Assembly (NCBI RefSeq): GCF_021726515.1
Contig: NZ_JAKKCJ010000002.1
Location: 744,001 to 808,000 of the forward strand
Direction of reading: 5' to 3'
Origin: Vibrio sp. CK2-1
GTDB taxonomy: Bacteria > Pseudomonadota > Gammaproteobacteria > Enterobacterales > Vibrionaceae
Length of the DNA: 64,000 nucleotides
Shown in pieces: positions 41,559 to 50,471 of the stretch. Position 1 is the first letter of the stretch. The number at the start of each line of letters is the position of its first letter. Both the position numbers and the translations under genes were made by a program. The notes under the pieces are model-generated. The model made no database searches, was not told where the DNA came from, and worked only from the letters and a program-made list of their open reading frames with translations.

Positions 41559-43010
41559 ATGTCTAATCTTAATGCTGCAACTCACTTTTCGGCTCAAGAA
41601 GTAAATAAAAAAGATTTCATTCGAATTTTTACTATCGTGTTTTTACCTATGTTTTTGGCCGCGATAGATCAAACTTTACTTGCCGCTGCAACTCCAGCCA
41701 TCGCCCGTGATCTTGGCGGTATTCAAACAGCTTCTTGGATCGCGATAGGTTACCTATTAGCCGGTGCTGCCTCAGTACCTATTCATGGTTGGTTAGGCGA
41801 TTTATATGGTCGACGTAATGTTCTCATTGTTGCCTTAATCATCTTTTCTATTGGTTCTGTTGTCGCTGCATTAGCACCATCAATGGGAATGCTAATTGCT
41901 GGGCGGGTCATTCAAGGTATCGGTGGTGGTGGCTTGATGAGCTTATCGCAAGCCTTAATAGGTGAACTAGTTCCACCACGTCAACGGGCTAAATTCCAAG
42001 GCTATTTTGCTTCCATGTTTGCATTGGCGAGTGTGTCAGGCCCTGTTGTGGGCGGTTTAGTGGTGAGTTACTTTACCTGGCATTGGCTCTTTTGGGCAAA
42101 CTTACCGATTGCGATATTTGCTATCTATAAATTATTGGCTTTAGAGTCACCAGAGTTAGTTAAATCAACGCGTAAAGTCGATTGGTGGGGGTTATTACTG
42201 TTCCCAACGACAACGACTATTATCATTTACTGGTTATCTTCAGGAGGTCATGAGTTTGCTTGGGAGTCAGTGACCAGTATTCAGTTATTAATTTCGATGG
42301 CAATTTTGTCTGTGGTCTTTATTTTCCAACAATCGAGAACCAAAGATTCGTTTCTACCATTGGCCTTATTAGCCCGTAAAGAAATTCACATCCCATTATT
42401 GTCATCATTCTTATTTGCGGCTTGTATGTTCGCTCTAGTTTTCTTTTTGCCAATTTATTTGCAATTAGGATTAGGGGCTAATGCGGCTATGTCAGGGCTA
42501 TTATTATTGCCATTAACCGCCGGGATCATCACGGGTTCCTACATTACAGGTAAAACCATCGCAAAAACCGGCGTACCAAAGTGGATACCTGTGATTGGCA
42601 TGTCGATAACCACTTGTGGGTTCTTATTGTTAGGATTATTAGAACCCTCAAAGTATATGACAGGCATGTTTGGGTTAATCTGTGGCTTAGGTCTAGGTAC
42701 AGTGATGCCATCGACACAAGTGTTGATTCAAACGGTAGGTGGAAAACCAAATCTAGGGCGAGTTACCGCAATGGCAAGTTTATGTCGCTCATTAGGCGCA
42801 TCAGTGGGAACCGCATTATTTGGTACATTAACGTATTCGTTAATCCCAGGCTTTACGGCAGATAGCACTATCACTGACTTAATGACAGGCCCAAAAGATA
42901 TAATTATTGAAGCGTTCCAAACTGGCTATTTAGTCGCTGCTGCAATTGCATTTATTACGGTAATGAATGCTGCAAGAGCACCGAAAATTCATTTAGATGA
43001 TTATTCGTAA
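41559..43010 (+). CDS. MFS transporter, DHA2 (14-helix) type
   Basis: A 483-residue inner-membrane major facilitator with about 14 helices. Motif A is GWLGDLYGRRNVLI (about residues 77-90), motif B is IAGRVIQGIGGGGLM, and the motif C region is GPVVGGLVVSYFTWHWLFWANLP, all typical of DHA2 drug/H+ antiporters. MDQ-type start motif AAIDQTLLAAATPAIA is present. The substrate cannot be read. No adjacent TetR-type regulator or membrane-fusion partner. Confidence 0.9.
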   Translation: MSNLNAATHFSAQEVNKKDFIRIFTIVFLPMFLAAIDQTLLAAATPAIARDLGGIQTASWIAIGYLLAGAASVPIHGWLGDLYGRRNVLIVALIIFSIGSVVAALAPSMGMLIAGRVIQGIGGGGLMSLSQALIGELVPPRQRAKFQGYFASMFALASVSGPVVGGLVVSYFTWHWLFWANLPIAIFAIYKLLALESPELVKSTRKVDWWGLLLFPTTTTIIIYWLSSGGHEFAWESVTSIQLLISMAILSVVFIFQQSRTKDSFLPLALLARKEIHIPLLSSFLFAACMFALVFFLPIYLQLGLGANAAMSGLLLLPLTAGIITGSYITGKTIAKTGVPKWIPVIGMSITTCGFLLLGLLEPSKYMTGMFGLICGLGLGTVMPSTQVLIQTVGGKPNLGRVTAMASLCRSLGASVGTALFGTLTYSLIPGFTADSTITDLMTGPKDIIIEAFQTGYLVAAAIAFITVMNAARAPKIHLDDYS

Positions 43011-43049
43011 GTCGGTTAACTGTCTCAGAGATAAACGATAGGTGTAAAA

Positions 43050-43074
43050 AAAGCCAGCTGAGTTAGCGGGCTTT
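43050..43074. terminator. Hairpin terminator at island left edge
   Basis: Stem AAAGCC-A-GCT/AGC-G-GGCTTT with loop GAGTT. On the minus strand it is followed by seven T residues. It can terminate the MFS gene, but its best orientation is minus, as expected if it was once the terminator of tRNA-Ser. Confidence 0.75.
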
Positions 43075-43078
43075 CTAA

Positions 43079-43098
43079 TGTGGCGGAGGAATTTGAAA
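43079..43098 (-). other. Putative att site: tRNA-Ser 3'-end remnant
   Basis: GTGGCGGAGGAATTTGAA repeats the last bases of tRNA-Ser (GTGGCGGAGG at 47988-47997, then ATTTGAA after a six-base gap) in the same orientation. It lies next to a hairpin with a minus-strand T run, the same arrangement as the intact tRNA and its terminator. This is what integration at a tRNA 3' end leaves at the far side of an element. Confidence 0.55.
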
Positions 43099-43147
43099 AC
43101 TACAAAATGATTATTTTCTATTAAAGACCTCTTCTTCAAGTAGAGTA

Positions 43148-43175
43148 GGTATCACTAGCATGGACTAGTGATACC
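43148..43175. repeat. 11-bp perfect hairpin at the end of the agu operon
   Basis: GGTATCACTAG and CTAGTGATACC with a 6-base loop, about 30 bases after the permease stop codon. It probably protects or ends the agu transcript, though there is no T run. Confidence 0.7.
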
Positions 43176-43207
43176 ATACACTTCAAGTCTAAACAGTTTT
43201 ACTAATT

Positions 43208-44617
43208 TTAAATTACTTGTTGTTCAGATGGTAACTCTGTTACTTGCGATTTGTTTCTGCGATAGATTCCCCATTCACCTAGAACTAAGGCAATAAAGAC
43301 CCCAGTCCCAACTTGAGCTAAGAACTCGCTATCTACACCATCTAAAGGATGCCAGAAGAAGGTGACCACGCCTAGGACAAGGAATAGTGTTGGTACGTAA
43401 CATGCTAATCGCACCACAGCATTACCGCCTTTCATTTTATATACACGTGGTGTTTTATCCACCTGACGTAGCTTCAAGAAAGCTGGGAACATAATGATGT
43501 AAGACAATAGTAAGGTAATCGCACCAAGGCTGAATACGTTCCAGAATAGATCTTCGTTACCACCAACTGTTGCAATTACAGCGTAGCCAATCATTACAAC
43601 AGTAGAGACAACACCGTTCCACAAGGCTGCGCCTTTAGCAACGCCATGTTTGTTCTCAGATTTAAAGCTGGCTGGCATATCATTGTTTAAAGCGGCATAA
43701 CGAGCGACGTAATTAACGCCTACCGACCAGTTAACAATATTAGACACTAGAGTGAATAAAAACAGTACAGCTAATGCTTTCACTAATAGTCCAAGAGTAC
43801 CTTCCGTTCCAAACAGAATCGCCAGTGATTCATATAAGCCGGCACTTGGGTTTATCTCATCCATTGGGATCACTGCCAGAATGCCAAAGCTTGAAATTAG
43901 GTAGAAAAACGCGATCAGCACGCCGCCTAACATAGTCGCTCTTGGAATGTCTTTTGACGGGTTTTTCAAGGCACCAGCTGCACCGCCAACCACTTCAAAA
44001 CCAACCAAACCAAACAGGGCTACAGAGATCAAGGTCAAACCAGTATTAATATCAGGTACAAAATCAGATAAGGTGATTGGATTTGCGCTGACATTGCCAG
44101 TGGCGATGTGATAAATACCGGCAAAGCCTACAGTCCCCATTACTGTCACTTTGCAAATCGCGCCAGCCGTGGATACCCAGTTTGCATCTGCAACAGGCTT
44201 TAGAGAAAGGTACACTGCCACCCAACTCATTACGATAGAGATCGCGGCGATTTCAATTGGGCTAAATTCGACACCAATCAATTGACCAAATACCACTGCA
44301 AAGAGATAGTAAACCGCTGGGATCCATAATGCGAAGTTAATCCAGTAGATCCATGCGGTTCTCGCCCCCCAGTTACGACCAAATGCTCGTTTGACCCAGT
44401 CATAGATACCGCCATCTTGCGGGAAGGTTGTCGACAGCTCTGCCGTAACAAGGCCATAAGGTAAGAAGAAGCACAATAAAATAATACCCCACCACACAAA
44501 ACCACCGGGCCCGGCCGCCGCCGATGCTGCCACTGTGTCAATCACAAGAACTGTACACACCCCAAACAATACTGTTTCAAATAAACCGAGCTTTTTCTCT
44601 TTCATGTCCATATGCAC
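43208..44617 (-). CDS. APC family amino acid/polyamine permease
   Basis: A 469-residue inner-membrane permease with about 12 helices, of the amino acid-polyamine-organocation superfamily. The first helix has the substrate-site glycines (AASAAAGPGGFVWWG) and the central region LFGLVGFEVVGGAAGALKNPSKDIPRA is family-typical. It starts 4 bases after aguA ends, so it is translated from the same transcript. Agmatine or putrescine import, or agmatine/putrescine exchange, is the likely job by context only. Several ATG codons (44617, 44611, 44605) are possible starts. Confidence 0.85.
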   Translation of the reverse strand: MHMDMKEKKLGLFETVLFGVCTVLVIDTVAASAAAGPGGFVWWGIILLCFFLPYGLVTAELSTTFPQDGGIYDWVKRAFGRNWGARTAWIYWINFALWIPAVYYLFAVVFGQLIGVEFSPIEIAAISIVMSWVAVYLSLKPVADANWVSTAGAICKVTVMGTVGFAGIYHIATGNVSANPITLSDFVPDINTGLTLISVALFGLVGFEVVGGAAGALKNPSKDIPRATMLGGVLIAFFYLISSFGILAVIPMDEINPSAGLYESLAILFGTEGTLGLLVKALAVLFLFTLVSNIVNWSVGVNYVARYAALNNDMPASFKSENKHGVAKGAALWNGVVSTVVMIGYAVIATVGGNEDLFWNVFSLGAITLLLSYIIMFPAFLKLRQVDKTPRVYKMKGGNAVVRLACYVPTLFLVLGVVTFFWHPLDGVDSEFLAQVGTGVFIALVLGEWGIYRRNKSQVTELPSEQQVI

Positions 44618-44621
44618 ATCT

Positions 44622-45704
44622 CTAAATTAATGGGATTTGTTGAGTGATGCAGTGAATATTGCCACCACCTAATAAAATATCGCGAGCAGGGATCCCCACA
44701 ATTTTATGCTCTGGGAATATCGCTTGTAATTCACGCTGTGCTTGTGTATCCGATTGTTCACAAAGCATCGGGAATAGCACCAATCCATTAGTGATTAGGA
44801 AGTTGGCATAGCTTGCCGCCATGCGGGTACCTGTTTCACGAACCATACCTTCACATGCATCAAAACCTAGTCCTTCAGATGGTGCAATATGCAGGGGCTT
44901 TGGTAATGTCAACTTATGGACTTCGATATTACGCCCTTTGGCATCAGTACTACTTTGTAGCAGTTCCAGTGCGTGTTGAGATATAGCATACTGAGGATCA
45001 TTCTTATCTTCAGTCCAACTCAATACAATCTCACCCGGTCTTGCAACATGCATAATGTTATCTACATGACCATTGGTGTCATCATCGGCATATAGACCTA
45101 GCTCAAGCCAGATCACCTTCTCAGCACCAAGAAACTGCTTGAGATAATCTTCAATTTGATCTTGGCTTAAGTCAGGGTTGCGACTAGGGTGTAACAGACA
45201 CTCTTTGGTTGTATAGATCGTGCCTTCACCATCGCTGTGAATAGAGCCACCTTCTAAGACAAATGGCGCTCGATAAATACTATCACGGTACGAGTTCGTG
45301 ATTTTTCCCGCCACGGCGTCGTCTTTATCCCATGGAAAGTAAAGGCCATCTAGCAAACCACCCCAAGCATTAAATTGCCAATCAACCCCACGACGCTCTC
45401 CCTGACCATTTACTAGATAGGTAGGTCCTGTATCTCTAAACCATGAGTCATTCATACTCATTTCTAATACACGGACATTATTATTCAACTGCTGCCGAGC
45501 GTTATCGTATTGCTGAGCGGATACACATACCGTCACTTTGGTAAACTCAACGATGGTGTTAGCGACATTAGCGAATGCCATTTGCGCAGGTTTTGCACCC
45601 CAAGGCCACGTGTCGGTTCGTTCTGGCCAACCTAGCCAGACTTCTTCTTGTGGCTCGTGCTCTCCGGGCATATAAAATCCATCATTTTTAGGTATCGTAA
45701 GCAT
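44622..45704 (-). CDS. aguA: Agmatine deiminase
   Basis: AguA, 360 residues, hydrolyses agmatine to N-carbamoylputrescine and ammonia. It is a peptidylarginine-deiminase-fold protein: MPGEHEPQEEVWLGWPER at the amino terminus, DSWFRDTGPTYLVN and NGHVDNIMHVARPGE in the middle, and the catalytic Cys 352 in GGGNIHCITQQ. Its ATG overlaps the aguB stop by one base (TAATG), showing translational coupling. The operon lies in the putative tRNA-Ser island. Confidence 0.96.
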   Translation of the reverse strand: MLTIPKNDGFYMPGEHEPQEEVWLGWPERTDTWPWGAKPAQMAFANVANTIVEFTKVTVCVSAQQYDNARQQLNNNVRVLEMSMNDSWFRDTGPTYLVNGQGERRGVDWQFNAWGGLLDGLYFPWDKDDAVAGKITNSYRDSIYRAPFVLEGGSIHSDGEGTIYTTKECLLHPSRNPDLSQDQIEDYLKQFLGAEKVIWLELGLYADDDTNGHVDNIMHVARPGEIVLSWTEDKNDPQYAISQHALELLQSSTDAKGRNIEVHKLTLPKPLHIAPSEGLGFDACEGMVRETGTRMAASYANFLITNGLVLFPMLCEQSDTQAQRELQAIFPEHKIVGIPARDILLGGGNIHCITQQIPLI

Positions 45705-46594
45705 TATCGACCCTCCTCAACAACACCATCCATCGTCATCACTCTGCGATAAGCGTTCGGCACTCGATCACGGAAAATACCCCAACTGCCACGTTCAGCA
45801 TCAATGGCTTTAAGATCAAACACATGGCACGCATATCCTTCAGATGAACGATCAAGTTCTTGTACTTTTTCACCCGTATTGTCTGTAATAAACGACGAAC
45901 CAAAAAAGGTGATCTCAGTCTCCGATGAAGTACCTTTCTCTAAACCAACTCGGTTAGAGGCAATCACAGGGATCTGGTTTGCGGCTGAGTGACCTTGCAT
46001 AACTCGTTGCCAATGTGGCATTGAGTCCATTTCAGGTTGTTTAGGCTCACTGCCAATCGCGGTAGGATAAAGAAGTAACTCTGCTCCTTGCAGCGTCATG
46101 TCACGAGCAGCTTCTGGGAACCACTGATCCCAACAAATACCCACACCAATCTTAGCGTACTTGGTATTCCACACCTTAAATCCAGTATCGCCTGGGCTGA
46201 AATAGTATTTTTCTAAATAACCATCGGTATCAGGGATGTGAGTTTTACGATAGACACCTAATACCTCACCATCTGCGTCAATAATCGCGATTGAATTAAA
46301 TCGAACCGTGCCAGCACGCTCATAGAAACTGATCGGTAGCACCACTTCCAATTCTTTAGCCACATTGCGAAAGTGCTGAATAGCTGGGTTAGTGGCAACA
46401 TCAGTGGCGAGGCTGAAATGCTCTAGGTTGATGTCGATACAAAAATATGGGGTTTCAAATAACTCTTGTAGCAAAATCACCTGTGCGCCTTCGCTTGCTG
46501 CAGCGCGAACCAGCTGTTCTGCTTTATGGATATTATTTTGTGCATCCCAACTGCACGCCATTTGGGTAATGGCTACCTTAATCTTATTGTTCAT
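45704..46594 (-). CDS. aguB: N-carbamoylputrescine amidase
   Basis: AguB, 296 residues, a nitrilase-fold enzyme that converts N-carbamoylputrescine to putrescine, CO2 and ammonia. The Glu-Lys-Cys triad is in LLQELFETPYF (about residue 41), VYRKTHIPD and VGICWDQWFPEAA (about residue 155). It is the first gene of aguB-aguA-permease and is divergent from a LysR gene 101 bases away. No arginine decarboxylase is in the window, so agmatine must come from elsewhere or from outside the cell. Confidence 0.96.
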   Translation of the reverse strand: MNNKIKVAITQMACSWDAQNNIHKAEQLVRAAASEGAQVILLQELFETPYFCIDINLEHFSLATDVATNPAIQHFRNVAKELEVVLPISFYERAGTVRFNSIAIIDADGEVLGVYRKTHIPDTDGYLEKYYFSPGDTGFKVWNTKYAKIGVGICWDQWFPEAARDMTLQGAELLLYPTAIGSEPKQPEMDSMPHWQRVMQGHSAANQIPVIASNRVGLEKGTSSETEITFFGSSFITDNTGEKVQELDRSSEGYACHVFDLKAIDAERGSWGIFRDRVPNAYRRVMTMDGVVEEGR

Positions 46595-46695
46595 ATTGAC
46601 ACTCCTTGCGTTGAGTTCAATCTACGCCAGTTACCATTATTTTAAAAATGCTATATCATCATTAAATCATGAGCTAAATTCATAATGGTGGGTAA

Positions 46696-47592
46696 GTGAA
46701 TATCGACTTAAATCAACTTAAGATCTTGATTGCATTAGATGATGAAAGGAACATCACCCGAGCAGCGAAAAAACTGTTTATTAGTCAGTCAGCGGCAAGT
46801 CATGCGTTGGCGAAACTTAGGGAACGTTTCAATGACCCTCTTTTTCTTCGTACTAGTGGTGGCATGATCCCCACCCAATTCACTAGCAATATGCTACCTG
46901 TACTTAGACAAGGTATGTCGACTATTGAGAGATCAGTTAGAACAGAAAAAAAGTTCAACCCTAGTTCTGATTCGCACACATTCTATATTGGTGCTTGCGA
47001 CTATTTTGAGTTCATAGCGATGCCTGAACTCGCTACACGGTTTAAGACACACGCTCCGAATATTCGAATTTCTATTGATATCAACTCTGAACATGTGAAA
47101 ATGGAACGTGTTGAAAGTGGTCGACTTGATTTGTACGTGGGGGTCGATGACATTCAAAAAGTGCCGCAAAACTTTAATAAGTATCCATGGATTAAGGATA
47201 AATACGTCGCCGTCGTTCCTAAATGGCGAGAACTTCCGAACAAATTATCTGTTATCGAGTTTGCGGCGCAAAGCCAAGTCCACCTGCCGATCACCAGCAG
47301 TGGTTCTGATGTGATCGATAACTGGTTACAAGATCAAAAGCTGTACCGTAATATACAAATGATCGCGCAAAGCTATGCCGTGGGTGGGTTGATTAGTGCT
47401 AAAAGTGGTCTCTTATTTTGTACGCCTTACAACGTTGCGAAGCAACTGGTCGAAATGCTGCCTCTCAAGATCGTTGAATTACCAGACGATGTACCTCACT
47501 TAAGCTTGAGCATCCTTGCACACAAGCTCTACGATTACCATGATTCAGCGAAATGGATGATTAGCGAGATATTAAAAATCAAAGGTGTATAA
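46696..47592 (+). CDS. LysR family regulator, probable activator of agu
   Basis: A 298-residue LysR-type regulator. The helix-turn-helix is at about residues 17-40 (RNITRAAKKLFISQSAASHALAKL), followed by an effector domain. The ITRAAKKLFISQSAASHALAKLR sequence is of the NodD/LeuO-like group. It starts with GTG and is divergent from aguB across 101 bases, so agu control is the simplest reading. Its 3' end overlaps the open frame of the integrase remnant on the other strand, suggesting the junction formed by deletion. Confidence 0.85.
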   Translation: MNIDLNQLKILIALDDERNITRAAKKLFISQSAASHALAKLRERFNDPLFLRTSGGMIPTQFTSNMLPVLRQGMSTIERSVRTEKKFNPSSDSHTFYIGACDYFEFIAMPELATRFKTHAPNIRISIDINSEHVKMERVESGRLDLYVGVDDIQKVPQNFNKYPWIKDKYVAVVPKWRELPNKLSVIEFAAQSQVHLPITSSGSDVIDNWLQDQKLYRNIQMIAQSYAVGGLISAKSGLLFCTPYNVAKQLVEMLPLKIVELPDDVPHLSLSILAHKLYDYHDSAKWMISEILKIKGV

Positions 47593-47912
47593 AGGGAATA
47601 TTGTTTTTGGTAAGCGACATTAACTGACTTCCTACCTGAAAAATAACCATTCTGGCGCACATTTTCGACACGACTATCGAGTCCGCTGTTAAATTGGCGG
47701 AAGGGTAGAGGGGAATCATTAATGCGCGGCAATTGCTCATGCAATAATTGCTTAATTAGGGCGGAAATATGCAGGTTACGAAGCGAGGCCGTATGGCGAT
47801 CTTTGGTGAGTAAACAGGCTTTGATATCGAAGGGATAACCTAGGCGTACCAAGGCTTTGGGACAACAAATGCGGGTATAGTAAACGGAGTTGGCTTGCTT
47901 GATTAAGTACAT
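47535..47912 (-). pseudogene. Truncated tyrosine integrase (amino-terminal stub)
   Basis: The start MYLIKQANSVYYTRICCPKA, then PFDIKACLLTKDRHTASLRN and a VENVRQNGYFSG segment, is the amino-terminal region of tyrosine integrases found in Vibrio elements next to tRNA genes. Only about 100 residues of this region remain. The catalytic domain with its Arg-His-Arg-Tyr residues is missing, and the frame continues into the complement of the LysR 3' end. It lies 77 bases from tRNA-Ser and points away from it, the usual place for an integrase. Confidence 0.7.
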
Positions 47913-47955
47913 TGTCTCACCTGTTTGATTCGGTGATCTGCTGTACCCTATAAAA

Positions 47956-47982
47956 GAAAAAACGCCTGACAAGTCAGGCGTT
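47956..47982 (-). terminator. Terminator of tRNA-Ser
   Basis: A 10-bp perfect stem AACGCCTGAC/GTCAGGCGTT with a 2-base centre and T residues on the minus strand, immediately after the tRNA. Confidence 0.85.
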
Positions 47983-47988
47983 TAAAAG

Positions 47989-48079
47989 TGGCGGAGGGAT
48001 AGGGATTTGAACCCTAGAAGAGCTATTAACCCTTGCCGGTTTTCAAGACCGGTGCTTTCGACCACTCAGCCATCCCTCC
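47989..48079 (-). tRNA. tRNA-Ser (anticodon UGA), CCA encoded
   Basis: Read on the minus strand: acceptor GGAGGGA pairs with TCCCTCC, followed by discriminator G and encoded CCA. The D arm is TGGCTGAGTGGTCGAAAGCA, the anticodon stem CCGGT/ACCGG has loop CTTGAAA (anticodon TGA), a long serine-type variable arm follows, and the T arm is AGGGTTCAAATCCCT. Length 91 bases. It is intact, so any integration at its 3' end preserved the gene. Confidence 0.97.
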
Positions 48080-48181
48080 GAATTGCGATAAATGATATAT
48101 ACAGCTTAAGTTTTTGTAAACCCTTAATTTTAATTATTTGTCTGCTTTTTGAGCAAATAAACAGGGTTGAAATTCAAATAT

Positions 48182-48208
48182 AAAAAAGGAAGCCGAAGCT
48201 CCCTTAAT
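48182..48208 (-). terminator. Terminator after yejM
   Basis: On the minus strand, AAGGGAGC-TTCG-GCTTCCTT with one wobble pair, a UUCG-type tetraloop and six T residues. Confidence 0.85.
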
Positions 48209-48225
48209 TTTTGTTGTTTTCGTGA

Positions 48226-50043
48226 TTAGTCACTTTGACGATAGAAGCGTTTCAGCTCTGAAAGCCCTTGTAATACGATGGAAAGTTTAGGTTTTGCATC
48301 GTTATTACGTTGATAGTTTTTATCATATACCTTGTAGTTACCAAACTCATCGACCACCGTGGTTGTCTCATTGGTGATTAAAGCGATGTTGTCACTATCA
48401 CCCGCTAAAATCCATGGACGAGATGAGGCATTAAATAAGTTTTTACCACTACCGTAGTCATACGGGTTAGAGGATGACTGGAAAAGATCTTGCATTATAG
48501 TCGCTGAGAAATCTAAGTGGCTGGTTTTATGCTGATACAGTTCAGGAGCTTTACCCGGCCAATGAATCACCATAGGTACTTGTAACTGGTAACGGCTAAA
48601 GTTGCTGTTTGAGCCCCAGCTATTGTTTTTGGTTTCATTAAACTCAGTACCATGATTCGACGTGATTACCACAATGGTATTGTCTAGCAATTGCTTACTT
48701 TCTAACTGAGTGAGAATCTTATTCACTTTCTGGTCAGCAGAAAACGAAGCTGATTTATATTGTGCAATTAACTTCTCAAAAGGAGCTTTTGAGTCAGTTT
48801 TAAAGCGAGGTAAAACATTTGGAGTCTCTTCAAATTGTTCTACTTCTGAAAGTTCAATATAACTGAACCAAGGTTGATTTGGTGACTCGCTTATCCATTG
48901 AGTCCATTCTGAAACGGCACTTTGATCTGGGCTGTTCTGGCTTTGCTCAGAATTTGCGGCATCAATCGGTGCAAAAATTTCATCATAAAATGCCGTATCA
49001 CTAAATCGTTGACTGCCAAATGCAGCCATAGAGTAGTCGCGATCATTCATAGTTGAAATGAATAGAGGCGGAGTGTCTTGTGACTTTATACTTGCGGAGT
49101 AACTGCTTGGTAAACCATAGAACAATCCAAATACACCATAGGTGTTATTGCTCGCACTGTAATGATTAATAAAGTTCTGATTGTTTTTGGCAAACTGATA
49201 GGTCATCGGCATGACTTCTTCTGTCAGCATATCACTGCGTAAGTTATCAACCATTACCATCAATACATTGTACTTTTTACCACGACCATCAAATTTAAGT
49301 GTTTCAAGCGGGTAGTTAACGACTTCACTTGCTTCACCATTTTGCTCTAGGCGTTCAAGGTATTCATCTTTATCCAGTAAGCCATGCTTTTCCATGAAAG
49401 ATTTTGCCGTCATTGGATAAGACAATGGGAAGTTGGCTTTCTGGCTAGTAATTGGATTATAGAAAAAGGCATCCGCCCAGATATAAACCAGGTGACTACT
49501 TACAAAACATAAGAAGAAAACAATGGTGGCAGGTTTACCAATGCGCTTGCGCGATAATTTACGCTGCTTTTTCCAAATCCATTCTGAAATGGCTATTTGT
49601 AGCAGGAAAATAACCGGTACTGCTGCAAACAGGTATTGCCACTCTGCATTGAATGAAGTTTTTTCTTTGCTGAGTAATAACTCCCAGACGACGGGGTTTA
49701 AATGGAGGTGTAGTCGTTCATAGGCTTGAGTATCTAACAAAAGCAGAGTTAAACAAATGGTTGCAAAACATACGCTTAATAAACGTAATAACTTTCGAGA
49801 AGGTATAATGAAGGTGAGCGGAAATAAAATAAGAATATAAAGCGCGAACACTAGAAAGCTAAAGTGACCTACCCAAGACACAATGAGGTAGGCTTGCCCA
49901 AGGAAAGTCTCTGGCCATGGCGATTGGGTGACAAAGCTCGTACCAATTAGCATGGCCAAGATGATATTAAAGAAGGAGAACCAATGCCCCCAACTTACCA
50001 GTCGAGAGACACGCTCTCCGTATGAATTTCCGCTATCAACCAT
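48226..50043 (-). CDS. yejM: Inner-membrane sulfatase-like protein YejM (LapC/PbgA)
   Basis: A 605-residue inner-membrane protein: five predicted helices in the first 200 residues (DUF3413 region), then a periplasmic alkaline-phosphatase/sulfatase-like domain (VLMVMVDNLRSDMLTEEVMP near residue 260; VITSNHGTEFNETKNNSWG). In E. coli, YejM senses lipopolysaccharide and restrains LapB/FtsH degradation of LpxC. The sulfatase active Cys/Ser is not conserved, consistent with a non-enzymatic regulator. It follows yejL on the same strand. Confidence 0.93.
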   Translation of the reverse strand: MVDSGNSYGERVSRLVSWGHWFSFFNIILAMLIGTSFVTQSPWPETFLGQAYLIVSWVGHFSFLVFALYILILFPLTFIIPSRKLLRLLSVCFATICLTLLLLDTQAYERLHLHLNPVVWELLLSKEKTSFNAEWQYLFAAVPVIFLLQIAISEWIWKKQRKLSRKRIGKPATIVFFLCFVSSHLVYIWADAFFYNPITSQKANFPLSYPMTAKSFMEKHGLLDKDEYLERLEQNGEASEVVNYPLETLKFDGRGKKYNVLMVMVDNLRSDMLTEEVMPMTYQFAKNNQNFINHYSASNNTYGVFGLFYGLPSSYSASIKSQDTPPLFISTMNDRDYSMAAFGSQRFSDTAFYDEIFAPIDAANSEQSQNSPDQSAVSEWTQWISESPNQPWFSYIELSEVEQFEETPNVLPRFKTDSKAPFEKLIAQYKSASFSADQKVNKILTQLESKQLLDNTIVVITSNHGTEFNETKNNSWGSNSNFSRYQLQVPMVIHWPGKAPELYQHKTSHLDFSATIMQDLFQSSSNPYDYGSGKNLFNASSRPWILAGDSDNIALITNETTTVVDEFGNYKVYDKNYQRNNDAKPKLSIVLQGLSELKRFYRQSD

Positions 50044-50084
50044 TTAAAATATCGTTCTAACTCAATTTGGTTTAAGAATACATT

Positions 50085-50300
50085 TTAGTCATCAATTGAT
50101 GATAAAAGAGCCTGAGAAAATTTATCTGCAATGAGTTTACGTTGAGATTTTGGCACATTTGAGTTCAATATGTTAGTAACCATATTACCCGCAATCATTA
50201 AGCTTAAATCAGGATTTGCATCATGCTTTTTTAATACGGCAGCAATTTCTGCCAGGATTTGTTCAATTTTTTGGTCGCTGTATTTAGAATTAATAGGCAT
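50085..50300 (-). CDS. yejL: YejL / DUF1414 family protein
   Basis: A 71-residue helical protein of the YejL family ([19 protein letters not shown], then [20 protein letters not shown]). Function unknown. It is 41 bases upstream of yejM and divergent from yejK, exactly as in enterobacteria. Confidence 0.94.
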   Translation of the reverse strand: MPINSKYSDQKIEQILAEIAAVLKKHDANPDLSLMIAGNMVTNILNSNVPKSQRKLIADKFSQALLSSIDD

Positions 50301-50389
50301 AACGGTTTTAAATAACTTCCTAGATTCAATAAATGATAATGCTTAATTGCTCTGTGTTATTACTAATTAACATGTTGTTTCAGAGAATT

Positions 50390-50411
50390 TTTAAGTCACT
50401 TGGGTATATAA
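50390..50411 (-). repeat. Terminus-type repeat copy
   Basis: TTTAAGTCACTTGGGTATAT is the right-end orientation of the 54550-54816 element, in the yejL-yejK divergent region. Confidence 0.65.
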
Positions 50412-50471
50412 AGCGGCTTATGATAACCTAGTCTTCCTCACAACTGAAACATCAACTGAAACTAATTTACC

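Noticed and set aside
43079-43098. A functional second tRNA-Ser
   Set aside because: Only the acceptor end and part of the T-arm region are recognisable; no anticodon or D arm, so it is a fragment at most.
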